A stretch of 12,113 nucleotides of DNA, from assembly GCA_016783225.1 (NCBI GenBank), contig JADHWZ010000044.1, positions 1 to 12,113 of the forward strand, given 5' to 3'. A model generated the notes under the pieces. It was not told the DNA's origin. It searched no databases and saw nothing but the letters and a program-made list of their open reading frames with translations. Each line of letters opens with the position of its first letter. Position 1 is the stretch's first letter. The position numbers and the translations under genes are program-made. The stretch comes from Dehalococcoidia bacterium (GTDB lineage Bacteria > Chloroflexota > Dehalococcoidia > GIF9 > UBA5620). Below, one piece after another: positions 7,214 through 12,113 of this stretch.

Positions 7214-7266
7214 ATACATGTACAACACGCGCCTCTGGTTGGCAGCAGCAAAGGGAGCATGTGAGG

Positions 7267-8547
7267 ATGATACGAAGTGAGGTCAAAAAACATATCGAGG
7301 CACTCAAGGACGAAGACTCGCGGGGACGTAAGCTGGCCGCTGAGGCCTTAGGGGACATTGGTGATGAGGATGCCGTGCCAGTCCTCATCCAGGCGCTCAA
7401 GGACAACAACGAAGACGTGCGCAGAGCAGCAGTCGAGTCTTTGAGTAAGATCGGTCCTGATACCCGAGTTGCCGTGGAGGCCCTTACGGAGGCACTTGAG
7501 GACGAATCAGAGTACGTGCGTGGACTGGCGGCCTTGGCATTGGGGGATATTGGCAGTGACACCGCCGTGCCCGCCCTCGTTAGACTGCTCAATGACAGGG
7601 ACCCGGACGTGCGCAAGGAAGCCGCTTTGTCCTTGGGGAGGATTGGTGATGAGTCTACCGTGCCGGCGCTGATAAAGGCACTCGATGACAACGATAGGCA
7701 TGTACGTCGAGCTGCTGTCTTGGCCGTGGTGGAGATTGGTGCTCAGACTGGTGTGGCGGCTCTCATTGAGGTGCTTAATGATTATGACGCGGACGTGTGC
7801 AGGGCTGCTGTCGAGGGCTTAGGCGATATTGGTGATAAGACTGCCGTGCCACCTCTCGTTGAAGCACTCAAGGGCAACGATGAGGAGGTGCGCAGAGCAG
7901 CCGCCAGGTCTTTGGGTAAGATTGGTCCTGATGCCCGCACTGCTGCATTGCCCCTCGTTGACATGCTCAAGGATGAGAACCAAAGCCACATCGCGCGTAG
8001 TCTGGCAGCCGAGGCTCTGGGTGAGATTGGTGCGAGTAACGCTGTGCCAGCGCTACTGCAGTTGATTAAGGATGACTATTGGACTGTGCGTGACAAAGCT
8101 GCTGAGGCTCTGGGGAAGCTCGGTGATAAGACCGCTGTGCCCGCCCTCATTGAAGCGCTCAAAGACGATGACTCGTGGGTGCGCAAAGTGGCTGCTGAGG
8201 CATTGGGGGATATTGGAGATAAGACTGCTGTTCCCACCCTCATTGAAACACTCAATGACGATAACAAGTACGTGCGCAGAGGCGCTGCCGAGGCCCTGGG
8301 TGAAATCGGCGATGAGAGTGCGGTGCCGGCTCTCCTCAAGGTGCTCAAAGACAATAATAAGTACGTACGCAGGGCAGTGGCCGAAGCTTTGGGTGAGATC
8401 GGCGATGAGAGTGCGGTGCCGGCTCTCCTCAAGGTGCTCAAAGACAATAATAAGTACGTACGCAGGGGGGCCGCCCACGCGCTGGGGCGGATTGGAGATA
8501 TAGCTGCCGCAGCCGAAAAGGGGACGAAGGGGCATTTGGATTATTAA
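7267..8547 (+). CDS. HEAT-repeat (EZ/PBS-lyase type) protein, 13 repeats
   Basis: The 426 residues are almost entirely a solenoid of 13 consecutive units of about 31 residues, each of the form VPALIEALKDxDxxVRRAAAEALGxIGD. Units 2 and 7 carry small insertions (IGPDTRVAV, IGPDARTAAL), and a short polar tail follows unit 13. This is the EZ/PBS-lyase HEAT pattern; such proteins are protein-binding scaffolds or adaptors, sometimes linked to phycobilin lyases, but no lyase role follows here. There is no signal peptide, so a cytoplasmic location is likely. The ATG at 7267 is preferred: AGGGAG lies nine bases before it, it directly begins the first repeat, and the promoter at 7184-7213 lies between it and the alternative ATG at 7192. 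Units 12 and 13 are almost identical in DNA, showing recent duplication. The lipoprotein gene follows 89 bases later. The binding partner is unknown. Confidence 0.92.
   Translation: MIRSEVKKHIEALKDEDSRGRKLAAEALGDIGDEDAVPVLIQALKDNNEDVRRAAVESLSKIGPDTRVAVEALTEALEDESEYVRGLAALALGDIGSDTAVPALVRLLNDRDPDVRKEAALSLGRIGDESTVPALIKALDDNDRHVRRAAVLAVVEIGAQTGVAALIEVLNDYDADVCRAAVEGLGDIGDKTAVPPLVEALKGNDEEVRRAAARSLGKIGPDARTAALPLVDMLKDENQSHIARSLAAEALGEIGASNAVPALLQLIKDDYWTVRDKAAEALGKLGDKTAVPALIEALKDDDSWVRKVAAEALGDIGDKTAVPTLIETLNDDNKYVRRGAAEALGEIGDESAVPALLKVLKDNNKYVRRAVAEALGEIGDESAVPALLKVLKDNNKYVRRGAAHALGRIGDIAAAAEKGTKGHLDY
8305..8467 (+). repeat. Recent 93-base tandem duplication in the HEAT gene
   Basis: Positions 8305-8374 and 8398-8467 are identical over 70 bases, offset by 93 bases, which is exactly one 31-codon HEAT unit. 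Other units match mainly at protein level, so this is a late in-frame expansion. It duplicates the face DNNKYVRR of the solenoid. Confidence 0.9.
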
Positions 8548-8564
8548 TGCACTCTTGTTATAAT
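8536..8564 (+). promoter_or_regulatory. Extended -10 promoter for the lipoprotein gene
   Basis: TGTTATAAT (8556-8564) is a perfect extended -10. Seventeen bases upstream is TTGGAT (8536-8541), a partial -35 that overlaps the last codons of the HEAT gene. Transcription would begin near 8571, leaving a leader of about 65 bases. That leader contains CGAAA-N6-TTTCG, a small hairpin just before the ribosome binding site. The lipoprotein can therefore be expressed separately from the HEAT gene. Confidence 0.6.
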
Positions 8565-8636
8565 GCTGCATATCCAAGTCTGGGAGAGATAAACGGGAAA
8601 TTAATCGAAAGTTGAGTTTCGTTTGGAGGGGAAGAT

Positions 8637-9794
8637 ATGAAAAGAGCGCTTTTCACAATACTGGTCGTTTTGATGATGGCCGCTGGTTGTAGACCTGCTC
8701 ACGTGACTGACTCCGGCAAGGTTGATGCTCCGCCGGTCATAAGCTCTTTCGGTGGTCAATTGGCGTCCTCAACCGAGTATTACGTGCTCAGATGGGATGT
8801 CTCCGGTGCTGAAGAAGTTAGTATCGATAAGGGAATAGGTGAAGTAGCTTCGAGCGGAAGCAAGCAGATATCACCAAGTGGACCCATACAATATACTCTG
8901 ACGGCTACCAATAAAGCCGGAAGAACTAGTGCTGTCGTCTATGTCGCAGGGATAGCAAAACCGGACTTGGTCATCACCGATATCAGCCAGCGTGAAACCA
9001 CCGATGGTTACTCAATAAGGTACAGCATAATGAATCGAGCAGGTGCCAACGCTGGGCCAAGCACGACTGAACTATATGTTAATGGCGAGTGCAAAGATAA
9101 GGATTCTGTGGATGCTATAGCTGCTGGAGCCTCAGTAACCAAGCAATTCACGGACTGGGTTCAGTCCTCTCCTACAGCCCAGGCTATAGAAGTTGTTGCT
9201 GATGCCGGAAATACAGTGGACGAAAGCAATGAAGGCAATAACAAGAAGCAGGTGACTACTTCTTCTGTAGTTGTCTATGATTTTGTAAACCGTGCAACTA
9301 CGGCTATTTGGAAAAGCGGCTCGCCGCCGACGATTTTGTTTTTTGGCGGAGTTGCTACTTGTGACATGGGCTGCGTACGTTATCGCAATGATAAGAAGCT
9401 GGAGGACGGCACCGGTGCGCAAAGGGTGTTAGAAACTCGCCCTAAATGGACTGACAATGGGTGGATTCAGGGCAACTATTATGAGATGCACAGCGGGGCA
9501 CGCAGCACGTGGTACATAGTGCAGCCAGGTGAGCGTTTCTTTGCGCGAGTTGGCTTCCCGGAAGGAGCCTATGGTGGTGATGTCACGTTCCGTGTTATGA
9601 TTTGCCCAGAGGGCGGCAGTGATACATGGATTACTGAAGTTAACAAGTCTTACGGCAGCCCTATCAAAACCATCGACGTCCCGTTACAGCCTTGGATTGG
9701 CAAAAGGGCTGGCTTTGTATTAGAGGTGCAGGCGAACCAGTCGTCAGCGCAAGACTGGGCATGCTGGGTAGAGGCAAAGATAATTCGCCGGTAA
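8637..9794 (+). CDS. Lipoprotein with Ig-like, CARDB and C-terminal beta domain
   Basis: A 385-residue exported protein. Residues 1-17 are a lipoprotein signal (MKR, hydrophobic core, AAGC) with lipidation predicted at C18, so it should be anchored at the outer face of the membrane. Residues ~32-105 look like an Ig-like beta sandwich (PPVISSF, YVLRWDVSGA, YTLTATNKAG). Residues 109-207 look like a CARDB adhesion-type domain (PDLVITDIS, then VVADAGNTVDESNEGNN). Residues 212-385 are beta-rich and rich in Trp, Tyr and Gly, with four Cys (C242, C246, C323, C376). They look like a jelly-roll or carbohydrate-binding-like module, but I cannot name the family. GGAGGGG five bases before the ATG gives a strong SD. 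It has its own promoter and follows the HEAT gene. A surface binding role is inferred; the ligand is unknown. Confidence 0.82.
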   Translation: MKRALFTILVVLMMAAGCRPAHVTDSGKVDAPPVISSFGGQLASSTEYYVLRWDVSGAEEVSIDKGIGEVASSGSKQISPSGPIQYTLTATNKAGRTSAVVYVAGIAKPDLVITDISQRETTDGYSIRYSIMNRAGANAGPSTTELYVNGECKDKDSVDAIAAGASVTKQFTDWVQSSPTAQAIEVVADAGNTVDESNEGNNKKQVTTSSVVVYDFVNRATTAIWKSGSPPTILFFGGVATCDMGCVRYRNDKKLEDGTGAQRVLETRPKWTDNGWIQGNYYEMHSGARSTWYIVQPGERFFARVGFPEGAYGGDVTFRVMICPEGGSDTWITEVNKSYGSPIKTIDVPLQPWIGKRAGFVLEVQANQSSAQDWACWVEAKIIRR

Positions 9795-9994
9795 CGAACT
9801 AGGGGCAGCAAAAGACTAAACTTGCTTCTAGCTGCAGGCGATAATTCGCGGGTACCGGTTACCTAAAAAACCAGCTAATCTACTGCTCTGTAGTTTCTAA
9901 GGACTAAGGCTGTTCTCAGAGGTTCGACCTCTGCAGCGCCGAATACTGCAATTAAGGTCTTTAACCTCGGCGATTATGTAGCGGCGCTTCACGA
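9795..9994. other. Convergent spacer with competing inverted repeats
   Basis: The 200 bases between the lipoprotein and Usp stop codons contain a perfect seven-base-stem hairpin, CAGAGGT-TCG-ACCTCTG (9917-9933). GCGCCGA (9936-9942) can pair either with TCGGCG (9967-9972) or with CGGCGC (9982-9987). A ten-base direct repeat GATAATTCGC at the gene end (9779-9788) recurs at 9840-9849. No stem is followed by a T-run on either strand, so I do not call an intrinsic terminator, although a structured convergent 3' end is plausible. Confidence 0.45.
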
Positions 9995-10915
9995 CTAAGT
10001 GGCCCTTATCAGGAATATCGGTGTTGAGGTTCCTTTAAGCACTTTGTTGGCGACGCTTCCGAATGCCCATTGGCCGAGCCCGGTGAAGCCATGTGTTGAC
10101 AGCAGTATGAGATTGACGGGGTTTCTGTTAACGTAGTCAACTATGGCTTCAGCTGGGTTGCCTACCGGCACAGCTAGTCGAACTCTAAGCCCATCTTTCC
10201 TGAGGCGTTTTCTTACCTGATTTAGGTAGGTTAGGCATATTTGCTTACATCTCTTAGTTTCGTATTTCAAGTACTCTTCCCAGTTCAGAGACATAGGTGG
10301 GGGATAGTGGAGGTGAGGTTGAGAAAACAATTCACAGACTCTGAGCAGTACAATGTCAACCGATTGGGCACCGAATTGTTTTGCCAGCGCTCTGACATGG
10401 TTCAGTTTGACCTCTGCCAGTTCTGAACCGTCCAGTGGAACCAGCACTGTCATTTCTTGTCCTTCTGTATAAAAAGGCGGTTGAGGAGCGCTGGCTCTAA
10501 TCCGCAAGACGGGAATCTTGGATTCATGCAGTACCTTGTCTGCCACGCTGCCGCGAATCCAGCGCCTTATGCCCGATAGTCCGTGACTGGCCATTATGAT
10601 AAGGTCCATCTTACTCTCTGCAGAGTAATCCAGAATGCCGTCAGCAGCTTTTCCCAAGATGACTTCGCCATGTGCTCTTTCTTTGTAGCTGAGCCCCTTT
10701 ATCAGCCGTTTGAGGTAGCGGTCAGCGGCAGATTTAGCTTCCGACTCAATGCGTGATTTGAACTTAGGGTCAGTCAGCGCCGTGTTAACTGGCTCGACTA
10801 CATATAGGAATGTCACATCTACTGCACCATTTTTTGTGGCTATTGCCTCCACATGAGGCAACACACATTCCGCTATGTCAGAGCCGTCCAAAGGAGCCAA
10901 AATCCTGCTATACAT
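9995..10915 (-). CDS. Universal stress protein, tandem UspA domains
   Basis: A 306-residue cytoplasmic protein made of two UspA domains. Domain 1 (about 1-141) starts MYSRILAPLDGSDIAE and contains LIIMASHGLSG (106-115) followed by RGSVADKVL (121-129). Domain 2 (about 154-305) starts EMTVLVPLDGSELAE and contains LILLSTHGFTG (269-279) followed by FGSVANKVL (285-293). Both keep the HGxxG...GS nucleotide-binding elements, so ATP binding is expected in each half. Such proteins help cells survive starvation and other stress by incompletely known means. The ATG at 10915 is chosen because AGGAGG lies four bases upstream and the family starts here; the ATG at 10969 would add 18 residues without an SD. 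Two promoter-like elements lie upstream (11020-11049 and 11084-11092). The gene converges with the lipoprotein gene. Confidence 0.94.
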   Translation of the reverse strand: MYSRILAPLDGSDIAECVLPHVEAIATKNGAVDVTFLYVVEPVNTALTDPKFKSRIESEAKSAADRYLKRLIKGLSYKERAHGEVILGKAADGILDYSAESKMDLIIMASHGLSGIRRWIRGSVADKVLHESKIPVLRIRASAPQPPFYTEGQEMTVLVPLDGSELAEVKLNHVRALAKQFGAQSVDIVLLRVCELFSQPHLHYPPPMSLNWEEYLKYETKRCKQICLTYLNQVRKRLRKDGLRVRLAVPVGNPAEAIVDYVNRNPVNLILLSTHGFTGLGQWAFGSVANKVLKGTSTPIFLIRAT

Positions 10916-11019
10916 AAATCCTCCTAAAAGTCTTCGGATTATCAACTGTAGCCAATTTGAGTCACGCATTCAGGCCTTATGTCAGGCATACACTGTCTCG
11001 CTCATAGTTGACGGTATTG

Positions 11020-11049
11020 ATGATACGGGTCATTGCCCGCGATTGTCAA
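11020..11049 (-). promoter_or_regulatory. Sigma70-type promoter for the Usp gene
   Basis: On the reverse strand a perfect -35 TTGACA (11049-11044) is followed after 18 bases by TATCAT (11025-11020), which has five of six consensus bases. Transcription would start near 11013, about 98 bases before the ATG at 10915. The spacer contains CGGG-N6-CCCG, which could be an operator. The dispersed repeat begins 35 bases upstream of this -35. Confidence 0.6.
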
Positions 11050-11083
11050 GGTCGTGTATCGGAGGCTTTGGCGGGCATCTCAG

Positions 11084-11114
11084 AGTATAGCAGAAAGCCC
11101 TCAGTTGTGCCTAT
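11084..11114 (-). repeat. Dispersed repeat, copy B
   Basis: Identical to 4414-4444 over 31 bases and carrying the same reverse-strand extended -10 TGCTATACT (11092-11084), here pointing at the Usp gene about 170 bases away. In this copy TTGTGC (11105-11110) and GCACAA (11119-11124) form a perfect inverted repeat with an eight-base spacer; in copy A the outer arm is degenerate. The diverged part of the repeat continues to about 11180. Confidence 0.75.
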
Positions 11115-11423
11115 TGAAGCACAAGATTTGGGGCTGGTTGGAGGGGTTAGCGTGGGGTGACTACTGTCTTTTTTGGGAGCTGACCATCGTCTTTGTTCGC
11201 GCTGCATACAGGGATTTGTCCTGGGGCTGAGGCTGACCGAGCGGCGGTAGACTATCCGGGCTAGCCTGCGTCCTACTTGCGGGCTTGCTTGCTCTGGGTA
11301 CGTCTTCGAATCGAGCCTCGTCCGTAGAGGTGCTGCCCTGCGAACCTTTGCCTTTAGCTTTGGGGTCACAAGGTTGAGATGATGCCTGTGAGGTTTTAGG
11401 GAGGAAGAATGCAGCCCGAGTTT
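11115..11423. other. Spacer upstream of Usp with an ambiguous open frame
   Basis: The stretch between the dispersed repeat and the small ORF has no recognisable gene. A reverse-strand frame (11538-11161) stays open for 125 codons, overlapping the small ORF out of frame. Its translation is rich in Ser, Gln, Pro, Lys and Thr. It could be a disordered tail once joined to the 56-codon ORF by a frameshift, or chance. Third-position base use shows no coding bias by eye, and the frame has no SD of its own. Confidence 0.3.
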
Positions 11424-11594
11424 CTAAGCAGAGGAGGCTGGGTTCCTCTGATTCAGCTTCCTCAGCTCCAGCAGTATTTCTCTGAGTAGCAGGAGCTCCA
11501 GACGGCGCCAGTTCACTTCGCTGGCCAGCTTTCCCCACTTCCTTTGGTCCTCAGACAGATAGGCTTCGACTATATGGACTACGCTTTTGGCCAT
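11424..11594 (-). CDS. Small helical protein of unknown family, 56 residues
   Basis: A short reverse-strand gene starting 18 bases after the DUF2284 stop codon. The translation begins MAKSVVHIVEAYLSEDQRKW and continues with LASEVNWRRLELLLLREILLELRKLNQ, ending NPASSA. It reads like an amphipathic alpha-helical or short coiled-coil protein with a charged, Leu-rich second half, and has no signal peptide, Cys motif or clear membrane segment. A purine-rich stretch (GGGGG then AGAAAGAA) precedes the ATG at usable spacing. Tight coupling to DUF2284 and coherent amphipathic spacing support a real gene; I recognise no family and propose no function. A frameshift into the Ser/Gln/Pro-rich frame downstream could mean it was once longer. 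Confidence 0.55.
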   Translation of the reverse strand: MAKSVVHIVEAYLSEDQRKWGKLASEVNWRRLELLLLREILLELRKLNQRNPASSA

Positions 11595-11612
11595 TTCTTT
11601 CTGCCCCCATAT

Positions 11613-12113
11613 TCAGTGTACTAAGACGAGTCCCACCGAAGTTGCGCAAGGAACCTCGGCAAGTTCATCCAATAACGGGTAGGCTTCCCAGCCGACTTTG
11701 CTGATAAGGTCGAAGACGTCGATTCCCATGGCTTCCATAGCTGGTCTGGCCCGGAGTGGGAAGCGGCATCTGCCGCTGTCCAGAAACTGGCAGATCAAGC
11801 CGCGGCACAGGTGGTCCTTACAGGAGCCGCCGCCGAAGCCCATGGCCAGGTGGTAGCCGTGTTTGTAGGCAAGGCGCTCAATCTCACAGACGATTTCGCC
11901 GGTCTTCTGGTGGAAAAGGAGCGTCTGGTCTTGCTCATCCTTGCCGAGCCTGCTTCCCGGTGCGTAGGCTTCTATAGGTGCAACGTGGGTTTTGAGCAGT
12001 ATCCCCCAGGAAAACCGGGCGAAGGCTTTGCGAATTAGGTCTAGCTCGGGAACATACGGCGGGCAGTTAGGGGTCTCTCCGGCACGGAGGCACCGTGGTA
12101 CTGTGCATTTGAG
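11613..12113 (-). CDS. DUF2284 family metal-binding protein, C-terminal part
   Basis: The reverse strand is open from the window edge to a TGA, giving the last 166 residues of a gene whose start lies beyond 12113. The visible part begins inside a Cys-rich segment (C3, C8, then NCPPY with C17) typical of DUF2284. It then has GFGGGSCKDHLC...CQFLDSGRCRFP with C98, C103, C108 and C116, followed by RARPAMEAMGIDVFDLISKVGW, the family's signature ending. DUF2284 proteins are predicted cytoplasmic metal-binding (possibly Fe-S) proteins of anaerobes with no established reaction. An internal ATG exists at 11843, but the conserved sequence continues without a break upstream of it, so it is not the start. 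A 56-codon ORF follows 18 bases downstream. The family call is firm; function and cofactor are not known. Confidence 0.88.
   Translation of the reverse strand, partial: LKCTVPRCLRAGETPNCPPYVPELDLIRKAFARFSWGILLKTHVAPIEAYAPGSRLGKDEQDQTLLFHQKTGEIVCEIERLAYKHGYHLAMGFGGGSCKDHLCRGLICQFLDSGRCRFPLRARPAMEAMGIDVFDLISKVGWEAYPLLDELAEVPCATSVGLVLVH

Noticed and set aside
7192..7266. Longer start for the HEAT gene at 7192
   Set aside because: The promoter at 7184-7213 would overlap the codons, and the added residues are not HEAT-like. ATG 7267 has the SD.
7150..7293. Longer start for the winged-helix gene
   Set aside because: The extra 48 residues lie antisense to the HEAT leader and start, match nothing in the family, and the internal ATG has a better SD.
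8305..8467. Tandem repeat as a CRISPR array or minisatellite
   Set aside because: The unit is exactly 31 codons in frame with the HEAT motif and has no unique spacers.
7173..8577. Long Ser- or Ile-rich reverse frames under the HEAT gene
   Set aside because: They are periodic antisense images of the HEAT repeats.
9917..9940. tRNA-like T-arm (GGTTCGACC within a stem)
   Set aside because: The G53-C61 pair does not fit, and no acceptor, D or anticodon arms can be placed around it.

Overview
The window looks like chromosomal DNA of an anaerobic, mid-GC (roughly half G+C) bacterium. Small-type alpha-glucan phosphorylase, DUF1847, DUF2284, a 'TFLTNH' winged-helix regulator, tandem UspA proteins and EZ-type HEAT repeats together suggest a Dehalococcoidia-like Chloroflexota. 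That placement is inferred from gene content only. I see no mobile-element genes, rRNA, tRNA or CRISPR array.

Layout. Positions 84-2700 (minus strand) carry a sugar-metabolism unit: a sigma70-type promoter, glgP, and 74 bases downstream the first ~25 codons of a 6-phosphofructokinase that hits a stop after 44 codons. Positions 2701-3030 hold no gene but contain inverted repeats upstream of the glgP promoter. Positions 3031-4444 (minus) form a two-gene unit, DUF1847 then a nitroreductase-fold protein, with a hairpin between them and a promoter-like repeat in front. A gene-poor stretch (4445-4874) precedes a CPA2-type cation:proton antiporter (plus). A small winged-helix regulator (minus, ends 6835) is divergent from a 13-repeat HEAT protein (plus). 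The HEAT gene is followed by a CARDB lipoprotein that has its own extended -10 promoter inside the end of the HEAT gene. A 200-base convergent spacer rich in inverted repeats separates the lipoprotein from a tandem-domain universal stress protein (minus). The right end (minus) holds the C-terminal 166 residues of a DUF2284 protein, read off the edge, followed 18 bases later by a 56-codon ORF.

How the parts may fit. The phosphorylase releases glucose-1-phosphate from stored glucan, and an intact phosphofructokinase would feed the same pathway, but the one here appears broken. The DUF1847/nitroreductase pair, the Usp protein, the DUF2284 protein and the antiporter look like stress, redox and ion-homeostasis functions of an anaerobe. 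The most unusual signal is a 31-base sequence repeated identically at 4414-4444 and 11084-11114, each time in front of a minus-strand gene (DUF1847; Usp) and each ending in the extended -10 TGCTATACT pointing at that gene. More diverged similarity continues for about 65 bases on the upstream side. It could be a shared promoter/operator module or a dispersed repeat carrying a promoter. No complete novel system can be claimed from sequence reading alone.
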